DNA from: Anaerolineales bacterium
GTDB taxonomy: Bacteria; Chloroflexota; Anaerolineae; 4572-78; J111
Reading direction: 5' to 3'
Assembly (NCBI GenBank): GCA_012032575.1
Contig: JAAUSP010000224.1
Location: 1-10,762 of the forward strand
DNA length: 10,762 nucleotides
The position numbers and the translations under genes are program-made. This document shows, in pieces, positions 1 through 6,489 of this stretch. The notes under the pieces are model-generated. The model saw nothing but the letters and a program-made list of their open reading frames with translations. It made no database searches and was not told the DNA's origin. Each line of letters opens with the position of its first letter. Position 1 is the stretch's first letter.

Positions 1-201
1 CCTCGATGTGACCGACCCTGAACCGCTGCCGATGGACAGCCCGCTCCTTGAGCTGGAAAACCTGCATTATCAGCCCCCCACATCGCCAGCGCCAGCAAAC
101 CCACCCGCGATAAAATGTCGCTCATGGCGGCGGAAAACCTACTGGCGGGTCTCGCCGGCCGCCGGCTGCCGACCTGTGTCAACCCTGAAGTTTATGAGTA
201 A
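1..201 (+). CDS. D-2-hydroxyacid dehydrogenase, C-terminal end (partial, probable frameshift)
   Basis: This is the last part of an NAD(P)-dependent 2-hydroxyacid dehydrogenase (phosphoglycerate dehydrogenase / glyoxylate-hydroxypyruvate reductase superfamily), a cytoplasmic enzyme that interconverts 2-keto and 2-hydroxy acids. From base 2 the frame reads LDVTDPEPLPMDSPLLELEN, the classic segment after the last Rossmann strand. From about base 93 a different frame reads PHIASASKPTRDKMSLMAAE and runs to the stop TAA at 199-201 with ending CVNPEVYE. The PHIAS histidine is the family's catalytic general acid. The two pieces join if one base is missing between about 66 and 92; adding a T to the TT at 68-69 gives NLHLSAPHIAS. 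The gene begins upstream of the window. The family is clear; the exact substrate is not. A terminator follows, so this is the end of its transcript. Confidence 0.82.
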
Positions 202-228
202 CATTTTCTGAAATTGATTCTTTTCATC

Positions 229-262
229 ATTTCGTTCCCAAACTCCAGTTTGGGAACGAAAT
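229..262. repeat. 16-bp perfect palindrome (REP/MITE-like)
   Basis: Left arm ATTTCGTTCCCAAACT (229-244) pairs perfectly with the right arm (247-262) across a two-base CC loop. The core CGTTCCCA/TGGGAACG resembles dispersed REP-like palindromes I recall from several environmental bacteria. It lies between the dehydrogenase stop and the terminator. As RNA it would form a very stable hairpin, but it has no T-tract directly after it, so it is more likely a repeat or a 3'-end stabiliser than a terminator. Confidence 0.75.
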
Positions 263-273
263 AGAAATCTATC

Positions 274-310
274 CTCCCGCAGGTTTTCAAATCTGCGGGA
301 GTTGTTTTTT
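274..310 (+). terminator. Rho-independent terminator after the dehydrogenase
   Basis: CTCCCGCAG (274-282) and CTGCGGGAG (293-301) form a perfect 9-bp GC-rich stem with a 10-base loop. It is followed at once by TTGTTTTTT (302-310). This is the standard intrinsic terminator layout, 73 bases after the dehydrogenase stop, and separates that gene from the methyltransferase transcript. Confidence 0.85.
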
Positions 311-352
311 GTAGACTCACATCTGCCGCAATCCTTCTGCCTCTTTGAAAAT

Positions 353-378
353 TTGCGCAATTCTCACAATTGTTGCAA
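353..378. promoter_or_regulatory. imperfect inverted repeat upstream of the methyltransferase
   Basis: TTGCGCAATT (353-362) is nearly the reverse complement of AATTGTTGCAA (368-378), with a CTCAC spacer and one extra base on the right side. It lies 20 bases before the methyltransferase start, just downstream of the terminator, where the next promoter or operator should be. I see no convincing -35/-10 pair here. The rest of 202-398 holds only the palindrome and terminator described separately. Confidence 0.3.
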
Positions 379-398
379 AGTAACCCCTTGATAACCCG

Positions 399-1247
399 AT
401 GAAAACCATGACCGAACCCGTCTGGAAAAAGTATCTCACCGACTGGAATGAAGGGCTGGGCGTCGTTTACGAGCGCTTTGTGCTCAACGATTACCTGGAC
501 AAAATAGTAGACACACACGGCCTGACCAGCGTGCTGGAAGCGCCGCTGTATGGCATGGCCGGCGTCAGCGGGATCAATTCGGTGCGCCTGGCTGAGCGAG
601 GCTGCGCTGTTACCCTGATGGACAGTCATGCCGAGCGGCTGGCCGGGGTTGAGGCCATCTGGCAGCGGCTCAATTTGCCCGCCACCTTTATTCATCATGA
701 AGATTTCACCCGGCTGCCCTTTGACGACGGTAGCTTCGATCTGGCCTGGGAGTGGGCCGGTCTGTGGTATCTGCCCAACGCCGAGGCCCTGCTCAAAGAG
801 TTGGTTCGAGTGTCGCGCAAGCTGGTCTTTGTGGCTATGCCCAACAATTTGCAGGTGGGCTATTTGCTGCGCAAGTATGTAATTGACCGCGATTTTTTCC
901 CCACTGTGGATGAAAAATGGGTCCAGATGGGCCGGATCAAACAGACCCTCCGTGCCGCCGGAGTCACCTTTATTGACGAAGGCGTGCTCGACGTTCCGCC
1001 CTGGCCGGATACGGTCATGCCCGCCGCCGAAGTGCTCAAACGGCTGGGCATCAAAAGCAAAAAACTCGACGCCCAGTTCACCGGCGCGGGCTGGACCTGG
1101 AACACCATGGCCTATTACCTGGGCGAGCAGCCCGACTTACGCGAACGGGTGATGAAGTATGCCTGGCTCGATCACGCTCCCCTGCCCTGGCAGCTCAAAA
1201 CCGTCTGGGCGCATCATCGCTACGTGTTGGGACAGGTAGCAAGGTAG
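399..1247 (+). CDS. class I SAM-dependent methyltransferase
   Basis: A 282-residue soluble protein with the layout of a class I (Rossmann-like) methyltransferase that transfers a methyl group from S-adenosylmethionine. The motif I region is VLEAPLYGMAGVSG (residues 45-58), with APLYG where ExGxGxG is usual. Motif II ends with an acidic Asp75 in VTLMDS. The DFTRLPFDDGSFDLAWEW segment (102-119) matches the post-I region of Methyltransf_11-type enzymes, and the hydrophobic strand KLVFVAMP (141-148) follows. The C-terminal 100 residues are not recognised and may bind the acceptor. Neighbouring sugar and membrane genes suggest a lipid or glycan acceptor, which is inference. Start: ATG 399 or ATG 408 (MTEPVW); neither has a strong Shine-Dalgarno. 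The last residues and the TAG stop lie inside a tandem repeat. No nucleic-acid methylase motif (DPPY or PCQ) is seen. Confidence 0.75.
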   Translation: MKTMTEPVWKKYLTDWNEGLGVVYERFVLNDYLDKIVDTHGLTSVLEAPLYGMAGVSGINSVRLAERGCAVTLMDSHAERLAGVEAIWQRLNLPATFIHHEDFTRLPFDDGSFDLAWEWAGLWYLPNAEALLKELVRVSRKLVFVAMPNNLQVGYLLRKYVIDRDFFPTVDEKWVQMGRIKQTLRAAGVTFIDEGVLDVPPWPDTVMPAAEVLKRLGIKSKKLDAQFTGAGWTWNTMAYYLGEQPDLRERVMKYAWLDHAPLPWQLKTVWAHHRYVLGQVAR

Positions 1248-1272
1248 CAAGTAGCAGGTAGCAAGGTAGCAA
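1235..1272 (+). repeat. octamer tandem repeat GGTAGCAA at gene junction
   Basis: Four copies of GGTAGCAA (1235, 1243, 1257, 1265) plus one degenerate GTAGCA (1251-1256). The array supplies the last codons and stop (1245-1247) of the methyltransferase. It also supplies an AAGG (1263-1266) eight bases before the ATG of the next gene, which may act as its ribosome binding site. It marks the left edge of the AT-rich nuclease gene. Confidence 0.85.
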
Positions 1273-1274
1273 AT

Positions 1275-2360
1275 ATGGCACTCTTTACCCGTTTGTTTGA
1301 GCTTCATACAAATAGTATAGAAGACTATTTTACAGAAATTGTGGCATATTTGTTTAGAACAAATCCAGACATCCTGTACGCTTGGCTGAAGAGTATAAGT
1401 CTATTAGACACAAATCCCTATATCCATGCTGATATTTCAACACAACAAAAGCATAATCGACTAGAGTATCATCTTACTGGGAGCCGTTTTGATATCGTAA
1501 TTGAATTATCAACTGGCATGTACGTTGACATAATCTTGCTTGAGTCAAAAATTGGAGCTGACGAACAACCCGATCAACTAAAGAAATATGCTGAAATTCT
1601 AGATAGAAGATCAAATAATAGGAAAAAGACGTTACTTTATGTTACCCGTGATTTCGACCCCAAAGATGGGTCAGTGATACTTAAGGGGGTAAAAGAAGTA
1701 AGTTTCAAACAAGAGCGTTGGTACACACTTTATGAGGTTTTACAGTCACAACCCGAAAACATACTCCTTAATGAGGTAATAGCTTTCATGAAGGAGCATA
1801 ATTTAGGACTAAATAATCGCTTTTTGGCAGATAGTATGTTTACTCTGCCATACTTAACTAAAGGTTATACCTTCGAAGAACTAATTGAAGCAACAATTTG
1901 GGGCAGGGTTAGCGAGAAGTTCAAACAAGTTGTTGGAAAAATTGAGTCCCGAAGAGTAACACTGGATCAACTTAAAGAACGTGGAAGATATTTGGTATAT
2001 GCATTTTTTCAGGATTGGTGGTGTGGATTAGGCTACCATCTAGATCAAAATCTTCATGCAGCAGGTATTCCAGGCTATCCACCAACCATAAGTTTGATCC
2101 TTGAAGTATCACCAACATCAAGAAAAAGACAAGCCATTATAAAAGCTATGGAAGAAATTGCTAAGCGTCCCGGCTGGCGAGGATATCATCTTGATGAGTT
2201 GAGTTGGTCAGGTGTTATTTTCGAACGGGATATTCAAGATTTCCTTTCCGAAGAAGATCAAATTGTGGTAATTTCATCATACCTTTTACAGCTTTTAGAC
2301 GAATTGGCAAAAATCAAAGAACTATTTCCATCTCTACCCTGGCCCTCAAAAATTACTTAA
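1275..2360 (+). CDS. PD-(D/E)XK nuclease superfamily protein (PDDEXK_4-like)
   Basis: A 361-residue protein whose first 110 residues carry a PD-(D/E)XK nuclease core, the metal-dependent DNA-cleaving fold of many restriction and repair enzymes. An N-terminal Glu21 (FTEIVAYLF) precedes Asp73 in SRFDIVIEL and the E90-S-K92 motif in VDIILLESK, then GADEQPDQLKKY with the Q-x3-Y often seen in the PDDEXK_4 group. The remaining ~250 residues look globular and unrecognised; they could bind DNA or sense a phage or self signal. The gene is far AT-richer than its neighbours (20 G/C in the 60 bases from 1321, against 41 in the 60 from 541), uses A/T-ending codons, and splits an otherwise GC-rich glycan gene run, all signs of recent transfer. 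The frame is intact. Defence is a reasonable guess from the family, but no partner gene lies beside it. Confidence 0.75.
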   Translation: MALFTRLFELHTNSIEDYFTEIVAYLFRTNPDILYAWLKSISLLDTNPYIHADISTQQKHNRLEYHLTGSRFDIVIELSTGMYVDIILLESKIGADEQPDQLKKYAEILDRRSNNRKKTLLYVTRDFDPKDGSVILKGVKEVSFKQERWYTLYEVLQSQPENILLNEVIAFMKEHNLGLNNRFLADSMFTLPYLTKGYTFEELIEATIWGRVSEKFKQVVGKIESRRVTLDQLKERGRYLVYAFFQDWWCGLGYHLDQNLHAAGIPGYPPTISLILEVSPTSRKRQAIIKAMEEIAKRPGWRGYHLDELSWSGVIFERDIQDFLSEEDQIVVISSYLLQLLDELAKIKELFPSLPWPSKIT

Positions 2361-2390
2361 CCATACTTACTCGACAGACAAATCAAATAC

Positions 2391-2408
2391 AAGGGATTTA
2401 CTATTTTG
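2391..2408 (+). promoter_or_regulatory. ribosome binding site deciding a TTG start
   Basis: AAGGGA at 2391-2396 lies nine bases before TTG 2406-2408, which opens SILVTGAAGFIGSNL. No ATG or GTG in this frame stands nearby before the glycine-rich NAD motif, so the TTG is the best start for the epimerase. Confidence 0.6.
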
Positions 2409-3361
2409 TCCATTCTCGTCACCGGCGCAGCCGGATTCATTGGCAGCAATTTAACCGAAACCCTGCTTCAGCGCGGCGAGCAGGTGGTAGCGATTGATAA
2501 TTTCAACGATTACTACGACCCCGCTCGCAAACGCGCCAATATTAAATCTTTTCAAAATCATCATAGTTTATCGTTATACGAAAGTGACATTTGCGATGCC
2601 GCTGCGATGGAGCGCATCTTTGCCCAGCACAGACCGCGCGCGGTGGCTCACCTGGGTGCTTATGGCGGGGTGCGCTATTCGATTGGGCGGGCCAAGCTCT
2701 ACACCGACGTAAATCTGGTGGCGACGGTCAATTTGCTCGAAGCGGCCCGGCAAAACGGCACAGAGATTTTTGTCTTGGCCTCCACTTCGTCGGTTTACGG
2801 CGACACCACCCAGCTTCCTTTTATCGAGACCGATCCCTGCAACCTGCCCCTGGCTCCTTACCCGGCCAGCAAAAAAGCCGCCGAGGTCATGGGCTATACC
2901 TATTTTAATCTGCACCGGCTCAACTTTACCGTGCTGCGCTTTTTCAGCGTCTACGGCCGCGCGGGCGACCCGATATGATGCCGTTCATGGTCACTGACCG
3001 GATTGTGAAAGGCCAGGAAATCGAGCTGTTCGATGCCGGTCAACTTAAACGGGATTGGACCTATGTAGAGGATATTGTCAGCGGCATTATCGCCGCCCTG
3101 GAACGACCGTTGGGGTATGAAGTCATCAACCTGGGCCGGGGCGAACCCGTCCTCATGGCCGATTTTGTCGAAATTATCGAGGATTTGGTAGGGAAAAAGG
3201 CAGTGCTGTCCACGCCGCCCGCACCAGCCAGTGAACCAAAAATTACCTTTGCCAATATTGACAAGGCTCGCCGTTTGTTAGGTTACAACCCGCAAACCCC
3301 GGTAGCCGAGGGATTGGCCCGCCTGTGGGCCTGGTATCAAAAAGAAATCCTGACCCCATGA
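2406..3361 (+). CDS. NAD-dependent epimerase/dehydratase, UDP-glucuronate 4-epimerase-like (frameshifted)
   Basis: An extended short-chain dehydrogenase/reductase that would invert C4 of a UDP-sugar using bound NAD. Residues 3-16 give the Rossmann motif TGAAGFIG. DNFNDYYDP (31-39) and GGVRYSI (87-93) are typical of UDP-glucuronate 4-epimerases. The catalytic triad is present: Ser/Thr in STSSVYG (126-132) and Tyr152-x3-Lys156. The first frame stops at TGA 2976-2978 after FFSVYGRAGDPI, and a second starts at ATG 2975 with MMPFMVTDRI. Adding one C at 2966 converts GDPI-stop to GRPDMMPF, exactly the conserved VYGxxGRPDM-PF segment, so this is one gene of 318 residues missing one base. As written the first part lacks the sugar-binding half. 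The stop overlaps the next start (ATGA, 3358-3361), showing coupling. Close alternatives are dTDP-glucose dehydratase or GalE-type enzymes. Confidence 0.85.
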
Positions 3362-4407
3362 AAAAATACGCGCACCTGATCATCATCGCCATCCTCAGCG
3401 TGGTCACGGTTTTTGGACTGCTGCGGCTGGGCAAAATTGATATCAGCCTCGACACGCTGCGGCGAGTGGATGGGGTGTGGTTAGGGCTGGCTTTTGTCAC
3501 TTTTTACCTCAGCATTGTCGCCAGAGGGCTGCGCTGGCAGCATATTTTAAAAACTATGGACCGGCCCGTGCCGACTCTGTATGCTCAAACCTTGCTAACC
3601 GCCGGCCTGTTCATCAGCTCGATTCTGCCGGCCCGCGCCGGCGACATTGGCCGGGTGACGATGCTCAAGCAGGACCACAAAATTCCAATCTCACAGGGGG
3701 TGGCGTCGCTGGCGGCGGAGCGAGCCTTGGATGTTTTTGCGGTGCTGCTGCTGGCACTCATCGGCGCGTTGTGGGCGCTACCGGGCCGCGTTCCAACGGA
3801 AGTGTTGCAGTTAATGGTTGTCACCGGGGTGCTTTTGGTGCTGGGGCTGGTCGGTTTGCTGGCGATACCGAGCATCGAAGGCTGGCTGCGCCAACCCGGC
3901 TGGCTCTGGCGGTTAATACCCCGGCGAATCCAGCCCTTTTATGAAAAAGTGGTTGATTTCGGCTTTGCCCTGGTCCACGGGGTGCGCGATTTGGGTCAAA
4001 AACCCCTGGCAATGGCGGCGATTGTGGCTGAAAGTTTCGGCATCTGGCTGCTGGATGCGTTGATTGTCCACCTGGTTTTGTACAGTCTGAACCTTCGCGT
4101 CCCGTTCAGCGTCAGCCTGGTCAGCGCCATGATCGGCGTGCTGGCGACGATTGTGCCGCTGATGCCCGGCGCGTTGGGCCAGTTTGAAGCGGGCGTTATC
4201 AGCGTGCTAACCCTACTGAGCGTCTCCACCGCCGACAGCAGTTTGACCGCGCTCCTGGTCCGTTTCATCAGCCTGTGGTCCTTTATCCCGGTCAGCGGCC
4301 TGATTACCTATATTTTTGGTTTTTCCCGTGCCCTCAGCCTGAACAGCAAACCCGCGGAAACTGAGGAAACGGCGGCGGTCAAATCGGCGATCAGTGCGGA
4401 AAGCTAA
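3358..4407 (+). CDS. flippase-like integral membrane protein (LPG_synthase_TM / YbhN family)
   Basis: A 349-residue polytopic membrane protein with about eight hydrophobic segments, of the lysylphosphatidylglycerol-synthase transmembrane / YbhN / AglD family. Family signatures are LPARAGDIGR (residues 90-99) followed by AAERALDVF (119-127), and near the C-terminus a VPLMPGALGQFE segment (P-x-PG-x-LGxFE). The C-terminal catalytic domain of true lysyl-PG synthases is absent, so it is not MprF. Family members are linked to moving or tailoring lipid-linked sugars and lipids. ATG 3358 overlaps the epimerase stop by four bases. An in-frame ATG at 3325 would add only the hydrophilic MGLVSKRNPDP from inside the epimerase, so I prefer 3358. 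The gene after it begins two bases past its stop, pointing to one operon for envelope glycan or lipid work. The frame is intact. Confidence 0.85.
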   Translation: MKKYAHLIIIAILSVVTVFGLLRLGKIDISLDTLRRVDGVWLGLAFVTFYLSIVARGLRWQHILKTMDRPVPTLYAQTLLTAGLFISSILPARAGDIGRVTMLKQDHKIPISQGVASLAAERALDVFAVLLLALIGALWALPGRVPTEVLQLMVVTGVLLVLGLVGLLAIPSIEGWLRQPGWLWRLIPRRIQPFYEKVVDFGFALVHGVRDLGQKPLAMAAIVAESFGIWLLDALIVHLVLYSLNLRVPFSVSLVSAMIGVLATIVPLMPGALGQFEAGVISVLTLLSVSTADSSLTALLVRFISLWSFIPVSGLITYIFGFSRALSLNSKPAETEETAAVKSAISAES

Positions 4408-4409
4408 CC

Positions 4410-6340
4410 ATGTCAACCCCGCCCCAGGATAGATTTGGCCCCGCTGACCTCCCGGCGTTTTATCAGCGCCACAGCGATTTTATTTTACTCCTGATCCTGT
4501 TCATCACCTTTCGTGTGCTGACGCTGGCCGCCTTCCGGCCCGGCGGCCTGGTGCTCGATTTCTCCGATTTTTACTGGTACCGCTCTTTCGCCGAGCTGAC
4601 CCGTCAGGGTTACTACCCTTACGACAATCTCTGGACCACCTATCCCCCCCTCTTTCCCGGCGTGATGATTGCCATCTATCAACTCAGCGCTCTGCTGCCG
4701 CCGTGGACCTTCCCCAACTTGTGGTTCACCCTGCTGCTGGGCGGTTTTTTTCTGCTATTTGAAATTGGCAATTTTGTACTGCTGTATCTGTTTGTGCTGA
4801 AGATTGAAGAGGTGAGGCGAAGAGGCGAGGAGGCGAAGAGGCGAAGAGGTGAGGAGGCGACAAACAGAAGTGTTAATGACAATCCAGCCGACGAAAATTC
4901 TCCAATCTCCACGCAGAGCGTCCAATCTCCAATCTCTCCCCTCCCCATCCGAGTCTGCTGGATTTACGCCTCTCTGTTTGTCCCGGTATATACCGTCACC
5001 GGCTGGTTTGAGAGTTATCCGCTCTTTTTCTTTCTGCTCAGCCTGTACCTGCTGCTGCAAAAACGGCCCTATCTCAGCGCCTTTTTACCGGCATCGGCTT
5101 TATGATAAAACTGATTCCGCTCATCCTGATGCCGGTTGCCATCCAGCAGTTATCCAAACAGCGGTACGAAATAGAAATAAGAAATAAGAAATTAGAAATT
5201 AGAAAATTCTCTTCTCCTCATTCACAATTCACTATTCACAATTCACTATTCACAATTCCCTTCGATCTCCCCCGTACTGCCCTCTATCTGGCTATCTTCC
5301 TGGTAACGGTTATCCTGATTGCCCTGCCTTTTTACTTGATGAACCCGGCGCTGATCCTCGGCTCGCAGCAAATCACCGGGGCGCGCCAGCCCTGGGAAAC
5401 GGTGTGGGCACTGATTGACGGCAATTACGATTACGGAGTTATCCCACTGGATATGCGCGACTTAAGCTGGACTCCCGGCAACGCCCCACCGACTCACATC
5501 CCCTGGCTGCTGGTTACGGGGCTGTTCGGGCTGGTCTATGCTTTCTTTTACACCCGCCGCCTGGATTGGACCGCGCCTCGCTCTGTTCTGGCTTTTGTCG
5601 GCTTTACCCTGAGCCTGTTTATGCTCTGGTCGAAAGGTTACAGCCCGCAGTGGTTAGGCTGGCTGCTTTTTTTCATCACCCTGTTGCTGCCTAACCTGCG
5701 TGGCGTGCTGTATGCCGTCATCCTCAGCGTGGCCAACATCATCGAGGCCAACTTTTTTTTTATCATGTTCCCCGAAGAGCACTGGCTCTTCGCCGCGACG
5801 GTGCTGATCCGCACGCTGCTATTTGTGGTGCTGGCGGCTGAATTCCTGGTCATCATCTGGCCGCAAGCAGTGACGCCGCGCGTGGAAAAGATACGGGCCT
5901 GGGGGGTGGCAGTGCTGGTAGCGCTGTTGTTGGTCGGCGCAGTTCCGGCCGGCTGGCAGTTGGGCCGCAGCTATTTCGACACCCGGCTGCGGCAAAGCCC
6001 TTACGCCGCGACGATCACCCGGCTGCAAGGCGAAAAAGTGAAAGGCGCACTGCTGCTCAACAGTCACCCCGTTTACGACTGGTTTTACCCCTATTTGCGT
6101 CACGATTACCAACTCTTTATGCTCGACGATTACGCCCCGCCCGGCCAATCGGTCGAAAATCGGACTGCAGCTCTGCTGGATACGATTGCCCATCAAACCG
6201 ATGTCCTCTGGCTTTATGACGCCGATGCGGCTGTCACCACCCCCGCCGAAGAAACCCTCACCCGCTGGCTCAATAACCGCCCCCCCGCCCACCAGCAAGA
6301 TATTGATGGTGGACGCTTATTCCTGTTTATTTTGAAATAG
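4410..6340 (+). CDS. GT-C-type polytopic glycosyltransferase (frameshifted, with in-frame repeat inserts)
   Basis: A large membrane protein resembling GT87/GT39-type mannosyltransferases that take sugar from a polyprenyl-phosphate carrier on the outer face of the membrane. After a first helix (about 24-41) comes LVLDFSDFYWYRSF (47-60), with acidic residues in the first outer loop where GT-C enzymes hold their catalytic Asp, then QGYYPYDNLWTTYPPLFPG (66-84). Many further helices follow. The first frame ends at TGA 5103-5105, and the second starts at ATG 5102. One extra base in the run at 5082-5087 would read AFLTGIGFMIKLIPLIL without a break, so I treat it as one gene of about 643 residues missing one base. 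GGAAAG at 4398-4403 is a fair ribosome binding site. Two low-complexity inserts (4804-4949, 5168-5260) interrupt loops. The C-terminal third (NSHPVYDWFYPYL onward) is a soluble outer domain. Confidence 0.78.
4804..4949 (+). repeat. two-part tandem repeat insert inside the GT-C gene
   Basis: Six octamers of GAGGCGAA type run without gaps from 4814 to 4861 (GAGGCGAA, GAGGCGAG, GAGGCGAA, GAGGCGAA, GAGGTGAG, GAGGCGAC). After a spacer, a pyrimidine-rich part has the heptamer TCCAATC at 4901, 4921 and 4928. The whole is read in frame as about 49 hydrophilic residues (VRRRGEEAKRRRGEE and a Ser/Pro-rich stretch) between two membrane helices, so it probably extends a cytoplasmic loop. Confidence 0.8.
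5168..5258 (+). repeat. two-part heptamer repeat insert inside the GT-C gene
   Basis: First part: GAAATA, GAAATAA twice, GAAATTA twice, GAAAATT (5168-5108+100, that is 5168 to 5208). Second part: TTCACAATTCACTA at 5221 and 5235, then TTCACAATTC at 5249, a 14-mer made of two related heptamers. It encodes an in-frame hydrophilic insert of about 31 residues (EIEIRNKKLEIRK and onward) in a loop before a membrane helix. It uses different units from the insert 220 bases upstream but has the same purine-rich then pyrimidine-leaning plan. Confidence 0.8.
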
Positions 6341-6372
6341 TCATTTACATCACATTTTTATTTTAGACCAAC

Positions 6373-6401
6373 TTGACATCACATTGCTTATATTATACAA
6401 T
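6373..6401 (+). promoter_or_regulatory. sigma-70-type promoter of the toxin-antitoxin operon
   Basis: TTGACA (6373-6378), a 17-base spacer and TACAAT (6396-6401) match the consensus housekeeping promoter closely, in an AT-rich stretch. Transcription would begin near 6408, giving a leader of about 80 bases before the antitoxin start. Confidence 0.75.
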
Positions 6402-6407
6402 ATGATG
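6377..6407. promoter_or_regulatory. inverted-repeat operator overlapping the promoter
   Basis: CATCACATTG (6377-6386) and CAATATGATG (6398-6407) are inverted repeats matching at 9 of 10 positions across an 11-base centre. The pair spans the -35 edge, spacer and -10 box. The left half-site also recurs upstream as ACATCACATT at 6347-6356, 29 bases before its copy at 6376-6385. The likely ligand is the antitoxin encoded just downstream, as is usual for self-repressing ribbon-helix-helix antitoxins; this is inference. Confidence 0.6.
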
Positions 6408-6420
6408 TAGCAACTTCTCA

Positions 6421-6469
6421 ACTTGACAAGTGATACCTGACACTTGACACATAATACCTGACACTCATT
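6421..6469 (+). repeat. heptad-phased repeat in the toxin-antitoxin leader
   Basis: The leader divides into seven-base words: ACTTGAC, AAGTGAT, ACCTGAC, ACTTGAC, ACATAAT, ACCTGAC, ACTCATT. Words 1-3 and 4-6 form a 21-base period in which the first and third words are identical. It lies between the promoter and the Shine-Dalgarno, fully in the untranslated leader. Confidence 0.7.
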
Positions 6470-6474
6470 TTTTG

Positions 6475-6481
6475 AAGGAGG
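6475..6481 (+). promoter_or_regulatory. strong Shine-Dalgarno of the antitoxin
   Basis: AAGGAGG at 6475-6481, eight bases before ATG 6490, is a perfect match to the anti-Shine-Dalgarno and predicts strong translation of the antitoxin relative to the toxin, which has only an overlapping start. Confidence 0.85.
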
Positions 6482-6489
6482 CCTAAGCT

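Noticed and set aside
192..698. Long open frame on the minus strand (168 codons), and similar minus-strand frames at 2574-2915, 5819-6298 and 8008-8544
   Set aside because: They mirror strong + strand genes, show no recognisable family, and lack suitable ribosome binding sites; they are shadows of GC-rich coding sequence.
1235..1272. CRISPR-like array
   Set aside because: Units are 8 bases and contiguous with no spacers, and there are no cas genes; the same reasoning removes all other tandem arrays here.
399..2360. Methyltransferase plus nuclease as a restriction-modification pair
   Set aside because: The methyltransferase lacks DNA-methylase catalytic motifs, its base composition differs strongly from the nuclease, and it fits the glycan genes better.
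2406..3361. Two separate genes coupled by ATGA
   Set aside because: Each half lacks an essential part of the enzyme and one added base restores a conserved motif.
5079..5091. Programmed -1 ribosomal frameshift in the GT-C gene
   Set aside because: The T-run in its frame does not form a proper X-XXY-YYZ heptamer and I see no clear downstream stem; the pattern of similar breaks elsewhere favours sequence error.
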